Positions 8,403 through 17,873 are shown, counted from the stretch's first letter. The stretch is DNA of 64,000 nt from Bradyrhizobium sp. CCBAU 53338 (GCF_015291665.1 NZ_CP030048.1:5828001-5892000); one strand, 5' to 3'. Numbers and translations: made by a program. The notes: generated from the letters alone by a model not told the origin.

Positions 8403-8686
8403 GACCGTCTCCCAAGGCGGCCGCGGGCAAGCCTCTGGCCGGCGTCCTCGAGGTATGAACGCCGCGCGCCGCTGCAAGGTTCGTGCGTCGCCGGGCCGCA
8501 GATAAGTGGGTCATCCGCCAGCCTTTCGCGCGTCGCTAAAGCTTGACCGGGATTTGCGCCAAAACGCGCGCGGACGCTTAGCAACCTGGAAAGCGCAGCA
8601 TCGGCTAAATCCGCGGTAACCGGGCACGCTGCGCGGCCCTTGCGCATTGACCGGTTCCATTGGCCCCCCGTCGCAAGGTGACCGTC

Positions 8687-10033
8687 ATGGCAGACCGCTC
8701 GCGCGCCGCTTCCGTCGACCCAGGATCAGTTTCCTCGCCTCAGGATACAAGGAATGATGCGAAGGGCTTGCAGGAGGCATTGCACGAGCAGCTGTTTGCC
8801 AATGACGAGTCCGGCCATGCGCCCGAAACCCAGACGCCACCGGAAACCACGCGCCGCTGGCCGCATCTGCGGCGCGGCGCCAAGATTGCCATCGGGCTTG
8901 CCATCATCGCCGTGTTCGGCTGGCTGCCGCTGCGTGCGATCTGGGAAAACTCCAGCGTCGAGGCGGTGCTGAACTCCCGCCTCGTCACGCTGCGCACGCC
9001 GATCGGCGGGCGTGTGTCCGCGGCCCAGCACGTCACCGACCAGGCCAGGCTCGATGCCGGAACCGTGGTCCTGCGCGTCGTGAATTCGCGCGGCGATCGC
9101 ACACGGCTCGACGATCTCCGCCGACAGAAATCGCGTCTCGAGAACGAGCGGCCGAGCCTGGCCGCCAAGCTGGCCTCGGCCCAATCGGCACAAAAGGATC
9201 TGGCGCGGCAGGCTTCGCAATTCCGCGACGGACGCGTGCTCCAGTTGGAGGCCCGCATCGCGGAGATCCAGACCTCGATCGAGGCGGCGACCGCACGGCG
9301 GGACGAGGCCAGCGCCGCGGTCGACCGCGCATCCTCGCTGGCGAAGTCGGGCAATGTCTCGACCGTGGAGCTGGCGCGGCTGACGCGCGAGCTCTCGGTG
9401 TCGCAGCAGACCGAGCTCGGCGCGCGCAAGCGGCTGGACGCCGCCAAGGTCGAGCTTGCCGCGGCACAGAACGGCTCGTTCCTCGGCGACAGCTATAACG
9501 ACCGGCCAAGCTCGGTGCAGCGCGAGGAGGAGATGCGCCAGCGTGCCGGCGATCTCGAAGCCGATCTCGCACGCACCGACACCGAGATCGCCTGGCTCGC
9601 CAACGAGATCATCGTCGAGGAGGTCCGCTTCGCCGACCTCTCCGAGGCCAACATCACGACCCCCGTCGCAGGCCGCGTCTGGGAGATGATGACCTCGCCC
9701 GGCGAGGACGTGCAGGCCGGTCAGCCTCTGCTCAAGGTGCTCGATTGCAGTGGCGCCGTCATCACCGCCAATGTCACCGAGAGCGTCTACAACCGCTTGC
9801 AGCTCGGCGACCGCGCCACCTTCGAGCCGAACGACGACGGCGCGCCGATCCCCGGCACCGTGATCAATCTGACTGGTGCCGCCGGTGCGCCCGCCAATCT
9901 TGCCATCAATCCTGACGCGCTGAGCAAGGAGCCCTATCGCGTCACCGTGGCGCCGCGCGATGCCGCCTCGCACGCCTGTGCCGTGGGACGCACCGGCCGT
10001 GTCGTGTTCGAGCAGCGCGAGAGCGCGCCGTGA
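8687..10033 (+). CDS. HlyD-like membrane-fusion protein (BgsB-like candidate)
   Basis: This 448-residue protein has a cytoplasmic N-terminus (1-62), one membrane segment (about 64-82), a first lipoyl/barrel half (TLRTPIGGRVS), a long coiled coil (about 120-300, rich in E, R, A and Q), a second lipoyl half (ITTPVAGRVWEMMTSPGEDVQAGQPL) and a barrel domain. That order is typical of HlyD/EmrA adaptors. It overlaps the next gene, a cellulose synthase-like enzyme, by 4 bases, so it probably helps move the polymer across the periplasm. The pair resembles bgsB-bgsA of Sinorhizobium meliloti. Start chosen at ATG 8687, with AAGGTGA upstream. Confidence 0.85.
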   Translation: MADRSRAASVDPGSVSSPQDTRNDAKGLQEALHEQLFANDESGHAPETQTPPETTRRWPHLRRGAKIAIGLAIIAVFGWLPLRAIWENSSVEAVLNSRLVTLRTPIGGRVSAAQHVTDQARLDAGTVVLRVVNSRGDRTRLDDLRRQKSRLENERPSLAAKLASAQSAQKDLARQASQFRDGRVLQLEARIAEIQTSIEAATARRDEASAAVDRASSLAKSGNVSTVELARLTRELSVSQQTELGARKRLDAAKVELAAAQNGSFLGDSYNDRPSSVQREEEMRQRAGDLEADLARTDTEIAWLANEIIVEEVRFADLSEANITTPVAGRVWEMMTSPGEDVQAGQPLLKVLDCSGAVITANVTESVYNRLQLGDRATFEPNDDGAPIPGTVINLTGAAGAPANLAINPDALSKEPYRVTVAPRDAASHACAVGRTGRVVFEQRESAP

Positions 10034-11970
10034 CGACGGCACTCACGCCGGGCCTGCTGACGCTCGGCGCCTTCATGGCGATCGTGCCGCTGCTGCGGCG
10101 CGACAGCACGCAGGCGCGCGCGTTCCTCGCCATCGTGTCGGTGGCTTTGCTGCTCCGGTATCTCCACTGGCGCCTCACATCGACACTGCCGCCACCGCAC
10201 CTGACCGCGGATGCCGCGATCGGTTATCCCTTCATGCTGCTCGAGGCGGCATCGCTGGTCGCCGTCGCCCTGTCACTGCTGTTCCTGAGCCGGACGATCG
10301 ACCGCACCAAGGCGGCCGGGATCGACGGCCGCACCACCGATCCAGGCGCACCGCTGATCGATGTCTTCATCTGCACCTACAACGAGGAGCGTTCGATCCT
10401 CGAGCGCACCATCATCGGCGCGACCGGCATGGAATACGGCAACTATCGCGTCTGGGTGCTGGACGACGGCCGGCGACCGTGGTTGCGGCGGCTCGCGAGC
10501 GAACTCAACTGTCACTATCTCACGCGGCCCGACAATCACCACGCCAAGGCCGGCAACATCAATCATGCCCTCAGGCATGTCGGCGCGCTGCCGGAGCGAC
10601 CGGACTTCGTCGCCATTCTCGATGCCGACTTCGTGCCGCGGCCCGACTTCCTCGCGCGCACCATCTCGCTGATGGACGATCCCACGGTCGGCGTGGTGCA
10701 GACGCCGCAGCACTTCATCAATCCCGATCCGATCCAGACCAACCTCGCCGCGACCGACGTCTGGCCGGACGAGCAGCGCTTCTTCTTCGACATCCTGATG
10801 CCGGCGAAGGACGCCTGGGGCGTTGCCTTCTGTTGCGGCACCTCGTCTCTCATTCGCTATGCCGGGCTGGTGCAGATCCGGGGCTTTCCGACCGACTCCG
10901 TCACCGAAGACTATCTCGTCACGCTGCGCCTGAAGGAATACGGCCTCACCACGATCTACCTCAACGAGCGGCTGACGATCGGGCTCGCGCCGGAGGGATT
11001 GAAGGAATACATCACCCAGCGCGCCCGCTGGTGCCTCGGCTTCATGCAGATCATCCGCGGCCGCAGCGGTCCGTTGTCACGAACGTCAAAGCTCTCCTTC
11101 ATCGACCGGCTTTCGCTGGTCGACGCCTTCATGAGCTGGTCCGCCGTCTACACCTCGAAAGTCGCGGGCCTCGTCGTGCCTTGGCTATTCCTGCTGTTCG
11201 GCATCAAGGCGGTGCAGGCGGACCTCACCGAACTATTGCGCTTCTTCCTGCCGTTCTATGTCTGGCACGGGCTCACCATGGCCTGGCTGTCGCGCGGCCG
11301 CTCGCTGGCGATGATGACGGATGTCTCGCAACTGATCGCCGCGCCCGCCGTGCTCAAGGCGGTGGCGGCCGGCCTGTTGAAGCCGAAGGGACACAAATTC
11401 AAGGTCACGGCGAAAGGCGGCGACCGCGACAGACGATTTGTCGAATGGCCGCTGCTGCGGCTCTACGGCAGCACGCTCCTCGTCACGCTCGCTGCCGTCG
11501 CCTATGCCTTCATCCTGCATCTGCGGGGCGAGAACATCGCCTATGGCGGACTGGCGCTGGCCTGGAGCCTCTACAACGCGTTCATCCTTGCGGTGGTTTG
11601 CTTCGTCTGCATCGAGCAGCCGCGCAAGCGCAAGGCGGAGCGGTTCGATCGCAACGAGGCCGTCCTGCTGCGCCAGGACGGCAAGTCGCATCTTGCGCGG
11701 CTTGCCGACATCTCCATTACCGGCGCGCGGCTGATCGACCCCGATCCACCGCTCCCCGGCAGCACGATCGAATGCCGCATCTACGGCCGGTCGATCGCCG
11801 CAATCGTGGTCCGCCGCACCCCCGATGGATTCGCGGTGCGCTTCGAGGAGGGCATGGACACGCGTGTGCACGCCATCAGGGCGTTCTATGCCGGCGAATA
11901 TGTGCGGGCCTATCGGGGTGTCCGGGCGCTCCCGGTCGGAAAAGCGCTGCTGATGCGGCTGTTTGGCTAG
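10030..11970 (+). CDS. BcsA-like family 2 glycosyltransferase with PilZ domain
   Basis: This 646-residue processive beta-glycan synthase has N-terminal membrane helices (about 9-90) and a GT-A domain with DDG (145-147), DAD (198-200), TED (292-294) and QRARW (330-334). More helices follow, then the gating-loop motif FKVTAKGG (457-464), two further helices, and a PilZ domain (about 530-615) with RKAER (534-538) and DISITG (560-565), the c-di-GMP contact motifs. All catalytic signatures of BcsA are present, but no bcsB, bcsC or bcsZ lies nearby. With the preceding HlyD-like gene it resembles the c-di-GMP-activated mixed-linkage glucan synthase pair bgsBA; the product is inferred. The GTG start overlaps the upstream stop codon. 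Confidence 0.9.
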   Translation: MTTALTPGLLTLGAFMAIVPLLRRDSTQARAFLAIVSVALLLRYLHWRLTSTLPPPHLTADAAIGYPFMLLEAASLVAVALSLLFLSRTIDRTKAAGIDGRTTDPGAPLIDVFICTYNEERSILERTIIGATGMEYGNYRVWVLDDGRRPWLRRLASELNCHYLTRPDNHHAKAGNINHALRHVGALPERPDFVAILDADFVPRPDFLARTISLMDDPTVGVVQTPQHFINPDPIQTNLAATDVWPDEQRFFFDILMPAKDAWGVAFCCGTSSLIRYAGLVQIRGFPTDSVTEDYLVTLRLKEYGLTTIYLNERLTIGLAPEGLKEYITQRARWCLGFMQIIRGRSGPLSRTSKLSFIDRLSLVDAFMSWSAVYTSKVAGLVVPWLFLLFGIKAVQADLTELLRFFLPFYVWHGLTMAWLSRGRSLAMMTDVSQLIAAPAVLKAVAAGLLKPKGHKFKVTAKGGDRDRRFVEWPLLRLYGSTLLVTLAAVAYAFILHLRGENIAYGGLALAWSLYNAFILAVVCFVCIEQPRKRKAERFDRNEAVLLRQDGKSHLARLADISITGARLIDPDPPLPGSTIECRIYGRSIAAIVVRRTPDGFAVRFEEGMDTRVHAIRAFYAGEYVRAYRGVRALPVGKALLMRLFG

Positions 11971-12072
11971 GCGGGGGTGGCCAACGGCGTTTAGTGGTTC
12001 CGCTCCGGGCGTTTCGAACTTTGTTAAAACTTGCTGGGTACCTCTTCCAGGCAGAGTGACCTGGAGTACGAC

Positions 12073-12861
12073 ATGGCTAAGCGAGCCAAACGCAGAAAGG
12101 CAGAGACGCTCGCACTGCCAATGGCGGGGAGAGTTGCGATCGGCGCCGTAGCCGCCGCGGCAGTGGGGTACGGTTTGCTGTCTCACCCGGCGACCGTTCA
12201 GCCGATGCGAAAGGCGTCGGTGCACGAGGCCCAGGCATCGTCGTCTCCGGTTTACGTGGCAACACCGGTTCACGCGGCGGCGCCGGCCCCGGCTCCGAGT
12301 CCGGCCCCGGCGCCTCTGGTCGAACCACCAAAAGCCGTCGATGGCCCCGGAGCATTCGTCCGGCAGGTGGTTGACTACGCCAGCCACCAGACGCCGGGCA
12401 CCGTGATCATCGATACCAGGAACACGTTCCTCTATTTCGTGCTGAACGACGCGCAGGCAATGCGTTACGGGATCGGTGTCGGCCGCGAAGGTTTTTCATG
12501 GTCCGGTGAACAGACTGTGGCCCGCAAGACGGAATGGCCGGATTGGCGTCCGCCTCCGGAGATGCTTGTGCGCCAGCCTTATCTGCCGCGGTTCATGGCA
12601 GGCGGTCCCACCAACCCGCTCGGCGCCCGGGCGATGTATCTGGGCGAGACCGAATATCGAATTCACGGGACCAACAAGCCAGATACGATCGGCAAGCGGG
12701 TGTCGTCCGGCTGTATCCGGCTGACCAACGAGGACGTCGTGGACCTCTATGAGCGGGTGAAAGTCGGAGCGAAAGTGATCGTGCTTCCGGCCTCGGCCCG
12801 ATCCTCGGCGTCCAACACACGGATGCCGTCGCCCGGACCGAAGATTGCCGAAGCCCAGTAA
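12073..12861 (+). CDS. L,D-transpeptidase (YkuD domain)
   Basis: This enzyme cross-links peptidoglycan through 3-3 bonds or attaches proteins to it, in the periplasm. The 262-residue protein has a basic N-terminus, a membrane or signal segment (about 20-36), a proline/alanine-rich linker (about 50-85) and a YkuD catalytic domain (about 108-240). The domain carries the expected HGT (His198) and SSGCIR (Cys214) active-site pair. The ATG at 12073 follows TGGAG. The gene sits between a polysaccharide synthase and a lytic transglycosylase, a cell-wall setting. Confidence 0.92.
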   Translation: MAKRAKRRKAETLALPMAGRVAIGAVAAAAVGYGLLSHPATVQPMRKASVHEAQASSSPVYVATPVHAAAPAPAPSPAPAPLVEPPKAVDGPGAFVRQVVDYASHQTPGTVIIDTRNTFLYFVLNDAQAMRYGIGVGREGFSWSGEQTVARKTEWPDWRPPPEMLVRQPYLPRFMAGGPTNPLGARAMYLGETEYRIHGTNKPDTIGKRVSSGCIRLTNEDVVDLYERVKVGAKVIVLPASARSSASNTRMPSPGPKIAEAQ

Positions 12862-12981
12862 CTTGATCCTTTGCGCTCGGTCTTCAACCGAGGAGCCGGC
12901 GTGGCCTCGAGGGGATGGTTTGCGGCCGCCACTTCCCCTAGACTTCGGACGAATCCACGCCTGTCCGCCGCCGGAACCCCT

Positions 12982-14292
12982 ATGCTCCTGACCCGATTTG
13001 CGATCGCGGCCGCTACCCTCGCAGCGTTCTCCATTCCCGCATCAGCCCAGTTCGCTCCCGCAAGGCCCGCAGCCCCCAAGGCGACGGCGCCGAAGGCCAG
13101 CACACCCTCGCCGCGTTCGGCGTCGTGCCACAATGGAGCGAATTTCGACCGCTTCCTGGCCGAGGTGAAACAGCAGGCGGTCGCCGCGGGCGTGTCGCAG
13201 CGAACGATAGCGGAGGCTTCGCCCTACCTCGTCTACGACCAGGGCATCGTCAACCGCGACCGCGGTCAGCGCGTGTTCGGCCAGATCTTCACCGAATTCG
13301 CCGGCCGCATGGCCGCGCCCTACCGCATGCAGAACGGCCAGCAGCACATCAGGCGACACGCATCGGCATTCGCGCGCGCCGAGAGGGAATATGGCGTGCC
13401 GCCGGCGGTGATCGCGGCATTCTGGGGCCTGGAGAGCGACTTCGGCGCCAACATGGGCAATCTGCCGACGCTGAGATCGCTGGTGTCGCTTGCCTATGAC
13501 TGCCGGCGCTCGGAGATGTTCGTGAACGAGACCATCGCCGCGCTGAAGATCATCGATCGCGGCGATCTCACGCCCGACGAGATGATCGGCTCCTGGGCCG
13601 GCGAGCTCGGCCAGACGCAATTCCTGCCGACGCATTACGTCAACTACGCGGTCGACTATGACGGCGACGGGCGGCGCGACCTCCTGCGCAGCGAGGACGA
13701 CGTGATCGGCTCGACCGCGAACTACATCGCCAACGGCTTGAAGTGGCGGCGCGGCGAGCCGTGGCTGGAAGAGATCAAGGTGCCGCAGAACCTGCCATGG
13801 GATCAGACCGACCTCAGCGTGCAGCTGCCGCGCTCGAAATGGGCGCAGTTCGGCGTCACCTATCCCGACGGCCGGCCGCTGCCAAACGACAATCTCGCGA
13901 GCTCCGTGCTGCTGCCGATGGGACGCTTTGGACCGGCCTTCATGGCCTACCAGAATTTCGCGGCATACACCGAGTGGAATAACTCGCTGATCTATTCGAC
14001 CACCGCGGGCTATCTGGCCACGCGCATAGCGGGCGCAGCCCCGATGCGCAAGCCGACAGGCCAGGTAACTCAGCTGCCGTTCAACGAACTCAAGCAATTG
14101 CAGCAGCAGCTGGTTCAGGCCGGTTTCAACGTCGGCAAGGTCGATGGCGTGCTGGGCCAGCAGAGCCGCGCCGCCGTGAAGGCGATGCAGATCAAGTACG
14201 GCCTGCCGGCCGATTCCTGGCCGACCGCCGAGCTGCTGGCGCGCATGCGTGGCGGCACGGCACAGGCGCAGCCGCAGGCGACGGTCCGGTAG
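12982..14292 (+). CDS. MltB-type lytic murein transglycosylase with peptidoglycan-binding domain
   Basis: It cleaves the glycan strand of peptidoglycan to 1,6-anhydro ends. The 436-residue protein starts with a signal peptide (1 to about 22, PASA). An SLT_2/MltB domain follows (about 50-345), with the catalytic glutamate in WGLESDFG (Glu151) and the GELGQTQFLPTHY block, and then a C-terminal PG_binding_1 domain (about 365-425, LQQQLVQAGF...VDGVLGQQSRAAVKAMQ). ATG 12982 is preferred over an in-frame start at 12871 because only it places the signal peptide at the N-terminus. It follows the L,D-transpeptidase on the same strand and may share its transcript. Confidence 0.92.
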   Translation: MLLTRFAIAAATLAAFSIPASAQFAPARPAAPKATAPKASTPSPRSASCHNGANFDRFLAEVKQQAVAAGVSQRTIAEASPYLVYDQGIVNRDRGQRVFGQIFTEFAGRMAAPYRMQNGQQHIRRHASAFARAEREYGVPPAVIAAFWGLESDFGANMGNLPTLRSLVSLAYDCRRSEMFVNETIAALKIIDRGDLTPDEMIGSWAGELGQTQFLPTHYVNYAVDYDGDGRRDLLRSEDDVIGSTANYIANGLKWRRGEPWLEEIKVPQNLPWDQTDLSVQLPRSKWAQFGVTYPDGRPLPNDNLASSVLLPMGRFGPAFMAYQNFAAYTEWNNSLIYSTTAGYLATRIAGAAPMRKPTGQVTQLPFNELKQLQQQLVQAGFNVGKVDGVLGQQSRAAVKAMQIKYGLPADSWPTAELLARMRGGTAQAQPQATVR

Positions 14293-14400
14293 AATTTTCG
14301 CACCGCACAGGCCGTTTTCGCAATTGTATTATTCCATGACGCTCCCATGTGAGTGGCTCAGGTTTCCTCCTGAGATTCCCACCATTGAAGCGAGCATCAC

Positions 14401-14904
14401 ATGTCCTTCTACGACGCCGTCGTCCCCGCCTACTTGCAAATGCTGAACAGCCTGACCGGCCTGCTCACCAAGGCCGAGGCGCATTGCGCAGCCAAAAAGA
14501 TCGATCCGAGCGTGCTGCTCGGCTCGCGCCTCTTCCCGGACATGCTGCCGCTGTCGAAGCAGATCCAGCTCGTCAGCGACTTTTCGGCCAAGGGCTGTGC
14601 ACGGCTCACGCATACCGACGTGCCCTCCATGCCGGACACCGAAACCAGCTTCGCGGAATTGAAGCAGCGGCTGGCGAAGACCATCGACTTCGTGAAATCG
14701 TTCAAGCCCGAACAATTCGAGGGCGCCGATACCAAGGACGTCACGTTCCCTGCTGGTCCCGACCGGACCGTGACTTTGAAGGGCCAGCAATTCTTCAGCT
14801 CGGTATCGCTGCCGAACTTCTATTTCCATGCCGCCACAGCGCACGGCATCCTGCGCCACAACGGCGTCGAGATCGGCAAGCGCGATTTCCTCGGCATGAG
14901 CTGA
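14401..14904 (+). CDS. DUF1993 family protein
   Basis: This 167-residue protein matches the DUF1993 family by overall pattern: an N-terminal MSFYDAVVPAYLQMLNSL helix, LFPDMLPLSKQIQLVSD in the middle, and a late FYFHAATAHGILRHNGVEIGK block. The histidines in that last block fall where DinB-like four-helix proteins bind metal, so a DinB-like helical bundle is likely. No function is established. It is a single gene with no obvious operon partner; the Old Yellow Enzyme gene follows after 179 bases. Confidence 0.8.
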   Translation: MSFYDAVVPAYLQMLNSLTGLLTKAEAHCAAKKIDPSVLLGSRLFPDMLPLSKQIQLVSDFSAKGCARLTHTDVPSMPDTETSFAELKQRLAKTIDFVKSFKPEQFEGADTKDVTFPAGPDRTVTLKGQQFFSSVSLPNFYFHAATAHGILRHNGVEIGKRDFLGMS

Positions 14905-15083
14905 TTTGCGCAATCGCACGGCCGCGGCAGCGAAATCACGCCGCCGCGGCGAACGATGCGCATGAATTATGCTGCGCGGAGCCTGCCGCGCAGCTCGCCT
15001 GCACTTTCCGTATGGCTCGTCCCTTGCGCTCGATGTCGCAATGCACAAGTGTTCCGGACCTCTTAACTCCTGGAAGCACCCCA

Positions 15084-16184
15084 ATGAGCCGTTCGACCAA
15101 ATTGTTCGAGACCTACAAGCTCGGCCCGATCACGCTGGCCAACCGCCTGGTGATGGCCCCGCTGACGCGTAACCGCGCCGCGCCCGGCACCTTCGTCCCC
15201 TCGCCGCTCGCCGCCGAGTATTACGGTCAGCGCGCGTCCGCAGGCCTCCTGATCACCGAGGCGAGCCAGGTCTCTCAGCAAGGCCAGGGCTACCAGGACA
15301 CCCCCGGCATCTACTCGAAGGAGCAGGTCGCGGGGTGGCGCAAGGTCACCGACAAGGTGCATGAGCGTGGCGGCAGGATCTTCATCCAGCTCTGGCATGT
15401 CGGCCGCATCTCGCATGTCGACCTCCAGGCGAATGGCGTAGCTCCCGTCGCTCCGAGCGCGATCCGCGCCAAGGGCAAGACCTTCGTCAACGGCACGTTC
15501 GCCGACGTCTCCGAGCCCCGCGCGCTCGAGCTCTCCGAAATTCCCGGGATCATCGACGACTTCAAGCGCGCCACGAAGAACGCGCTGGAGGCCGGCTTCG
15601 ACGGCGTCGAGATCCACGGCGCCAACGGCTATCTGCTCGACCAGTTCGCCAAGGACGGCGCCAACAAGCGCACCGACGCCTATGGCGGCTCGATCGAGAA
15701 CCGCGCCAAGCTGATGCTGGAAGTCTCCAAGGCCGTCGTCGCGGAAGCCGGCGCCGACCGCACCGGCATCCGCATCTCGCCGGTGACGCCCGCCAACGAC
15801 ATCGTGGATTCCAACCCGCAGGCGCTGTTCGATCACATCACCGACGGCCTCAACGCCTTGAAGCTCGTCTATCTCCACGTCGTCGAAGGCGCCACCGGCG
15901 GTCCGCGCGATTTCGCGCCGTTCGACTATGGATCCTTGCGCAAGCGCTTCTCGGGCGCCTACATCGCCAACAACGGCTACGATTTCGATCTCGCCACCAA
16001 GGTGCTGGATGCGAACGCGGCCGACCTGATCGCTTTCGGCAAGCCGTTCATCTCCAATCCCGACCTGGTGGAGCGCCTGAAAAAGGGCGCGGCGCTGAAC
16101 GATTGGGACAAGAACACGTTCTACGGCGGTGGCGCGAAGGGATACACGGATTACCCGGCGCTCGCGGCCGAGCCGGCGGAATAA
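15084..16184 (+). CDS. Old Yellow Enzyme-family alkene reductase
   Basis: This FMN-dependent, NAD(P)H-using enzyme reduces activated C=C bonds of enones or nitro compounds (NemA/OYE family). The 366-residue TIM barrel shows the starting LFETYKLGPITLANRLVMAPLTRNRA, the substrate-binding histidine/asparagine pair in IHGANGYLLDQF, the YGGSIENR block and the FMN phosphate site near FGKPFISNPDLVERL. The ATG at 15084 is used; upstream in-frame sequence runs back through the preceding gene region and is not coding. An intrinsic terminator follows at 16216. The gene appears monocistronic. Confidence 0.93.
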   Translation: MSRSTKLFETYKLGPITLANRLVMAPLTRNRAAPGTFVPSPLAAEYYGQRASAGLLITEASQVSQQGQGYQDTPGIYSKEQVAGWRKVTDKVHERGGRIFIQLWHVGRISHVDLQANGVAPVAPSAIRAKGKTFVNGTFADVSEPRALELSEIPGIIDDFKRATKNALEAGFDGVEIHGANGYLLDQFAKDGANKRTDAYGGSIENRAKLMLEVSKAVVAEAGADRTGIRISPVTPANDIVDSNPQALFDHITDGLNALKLVYLHVVEGATGGPRDFAPFDYGSLRKRFSGAYIANNGYDFDLATKVLDANAADLIAFGKPFISNPDLVERLKKGAALNDWDKNTFYGGGAKGYTDYPALAAEPAE

Positions 16185-16215
16185 ACCTGCTGCTTGCGCA
16201 GCAACGCGAACTAAC

Positions 16216-16246
16216 AAAAAGGCCGGGATCGCTCCCGGCCTTTCGT
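16216..16246 (+). terminator. Rho-independent terminator after the OYE gene
   Basis: A perfect 8-bp stem GGCCGGGA / TCCCGGCC (16221-16228, 16233-16240) with loop TCGC is flanked by AAAAA and TTTCGTT, so it can work in both directions. The same stem recurs at 17925-17944. Confidence 0.85.
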
Positions 16247-16307
16247 TGCTGGATGCAACCACCCCAGCGATATTGCTGTGACCTGGCATCCTTGCTCTAA
16301 TGCGGCG

Positions 16308-17114
16308 ATGGATGACACCCAGACACTCGTTCGCCGCGCGGCTGCAGCGGTCAATTCGGGCAAGCCTGATGAGGCGCAGCGTCTGTGCGAACAGGGCCTT
16401 GCCCGCGATCCCGGCGATCCGGTGTTGCATCATCTGCTGGCCGCCGTGTTGTTCTCCAGAGGCGTCATCGTCCCGGCTCGCGCCCATATCGACGTCAGTC
16501 TTGCCAAGCGACCGAACAACGCGCCGGCGCGGCTGCTGGCCGCCCGTATCGAGCGAACCGAAGGCCAGTTCGACGCCGCGCTCGTGCATCTCGATGCCGC
16601 GATCGCCATCAGTCCGCAGCGCGAGATGTTCGTCGAGAAGGCCCGGACACTCGATATGGCAGGGCTGCGAGATCAGGCACGCGGCGCCTGGCAGGCGATC
16701 CTCAAGGTCATCCCTGGCCATCAGGAAGCGACGGCGCAGCTTGGCAGGATGGCATGGGAGGACGGCGATCCCGCCACCGCCGCAACCCTGCTCGCGCAGG
16801 CGACTGCGACCGACGCACCGGCTTCGGTGTGGTTCAATCTCGGCCTCGCGCGACAGGATTTGCGAGACCACGACGGTGCAGCAGATGCTTACCGCAAGGC
16901 GTTCGCGCTCAAGCCCGACCATGCCGAAGCCGCGCTCAATCTCGGTATCTCACTCCAGGAGGTCGGAGACATGGATGCCGCCATGGATGCATTCGGCAAG
17001 GCCTATCGCCTGCGCCCGCAGCTGTTCGGCTCCATCGCGATGGCTTTGACCTCCGCCTCTCACGGGCGGCTATGGCTCGACGAGGACGCCCTGCGGCGTG
17101 CGCTATCGGGTTAG
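16308..17114 (+). CDS. TPR-repeat protein
   Basis: This is a 268-residue soluble protein made almost wholly of tetratricopeptide repeats, with the repeat pattern AxxLCEQGLARDPGDPVLHHLLA, ALVHLDAAIAISPQ, WFNLGLARQDLRDHDGAADAYRKAFALKPDHAEAALNLGISLQEVGD split into units of about 34 residues. There is no signal peptide or membrane segment, so it should be cytoplasmic. ATG at 16308 is preferred over GTG at 16278. The partner is unknown. Its last 12 bases overlap the end of the convergent gene at 17103. Confidence 0.8.
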   Translation: MDDTQTLVRRAAAAVNSGKPDEAQRLCEQGLARDPGDPVLHHLLAAVLFSRGVIVPARAHIDVSLAKRPNNAPARLLAARIERTEGQFDAALVHLDAAIAISPQREMFVEKARTLDMAGLRDQARGAWQAILKVIPGHQEATAQLGRMAWEDGDPATAATLLAQATATDAPASVWFNLGLARQDLRDHDGAADAYRKAFALKPDHAEAALNLGISLQEVGDMDAAMDAFGKAYRLRPQLFGSIAMALTSASHGRLWLDEDALRRALSG

Positions 17115-17843
17115 GCGCCCGCGCTTGGCGCGAAACTGCTTGCGGTAGACGTTGGGCGCAGCCAGCACCTCGGCGACGACCCTGGCATAGGATTGCTGGT
17201 GCGCCGCGTCGAACGGCTCGAACACGAGTTCGGGCGCCTGGCGCGGAACGGCAAAGCACTGCGCAATCGGTGTCCCTTTCTTCAGGACGCCTGAAAAATC
17301 GGGCTTGATCCAGACGGCTGGAAAATTGATGCCGCCGTCGTGAAACCGGTCCGCGTCGACCAGGCCCGAGACGAGCCGAAACGGCAGGTCGTCGCGGTTG
17401 ACGGGATGTGTCGCGAACAGGGACCAGCCGGGCTCGAGCTCGATGGTCCAGAAACTGTTGAATTTGAGCGCGGACCGTCCGTTCGAGAACGGTGCCTCGG
17501 CAAATTGTGCAACCGGATGGAAGCTGAGCGGTGCGCGCGGATGCCCCGCAGTCTCCGGCTCCGGGATGTCCCAATCCCAGGAAAATTCGCCGCCCCGGAT
17601 CCCGACGTCGCACGGCAGCGGAATCATGACCCCATACGCCATCGCATCCACGAAGGGCGGGCATTGCTTGACCGTGCGGATGTCGCGGCCGTGGATCTGC
17701 GAATGCGCCGTCGCGGGCATCGCCCGCAGCCAGTCGGGCAAGGCCGTGCGCGCCGGGAACGGCCGCACCAGATGACCGGCCAGCTTTGGATCGCAACGGA
17801 AGATCATGCGCATGGCAAACGCTCGCTTCTGGATCGGACCCAT
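17103..17843 (-). CDS. Conserved-looking hypothetical protein (unknown function)
   Basis: A protein of 246 residues (or 236 if it starts at the ATG at 17813) that I cannot assign with confidence. It lacks a signal peptide and membrane segments and is rich in aromatic residues and proline (PPFVDAMAYGVMIPLPCDV, FSWDWDIPEPE, FNSFWTIELEPGWSLFATHP). This suggests a beta-rich fold, possibly cupin-like. The histidine in ATHPVNRDDLPF could be functional, but no metal motif is clear. Codon use looks like that of the neighbours. The start is uncertain because no good ribosome site is visible at either ATG. Confidence 0.65.
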   Translation of the reverse strand: MGPIQKRAFAMRMIFRCDPKLAGHLVRPFPARTALPDWLRAMPATAHSQIHGRDIRTVKQCPPFVDAMAYGVMIPLPCDVGIRGGEFSWDWDIPEPETAGHPRAPLSFHPVAQFAEAPFSNGRSALKFNSFWTIELEPGWSLFATHPVNRDDLPFRLVSGLVDADRFHDGGINFPAVWIKPDFSGVLKKGTPIAQCFAVPRQAPELVFEPFDAAHQQSYARVVAEVLAAPNVYRKQFRAKRGRLTR

Positions 17844-17873
17844 TGAAGGTCGGACCTAATGAAGGTCAGATCT
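17842..17873. repeat. Tandem 16-bp direct repeat upstream of the 17103 gene
   Basis: Two adjacent 16-bp units, ATTGAAGGTCGGACCT and AATGAAGGTCAGATCT, match at 13 of 16 positions. They overlap the farther candidate start codon and lie 30-60 bases upstream of the nearer one, so they may be an operator or a slippage duplication. Confidence 0.5.

Noticed and set aside
8454..8483. A possible EcfG promoter before htpX (CGAAC-N17-CGTT on the minus strand)
   Set aside because: The -35 element differs from GGAAC in its first base and the spacing is 17; support is weaker than for the three exact matches.
9960..12059. A 699-codon frame on the plus strand overlapping the glycosyltransferase
   Set aside because: It is arginine-rich and patternless; the other frame has all cellulose synthase motifs.
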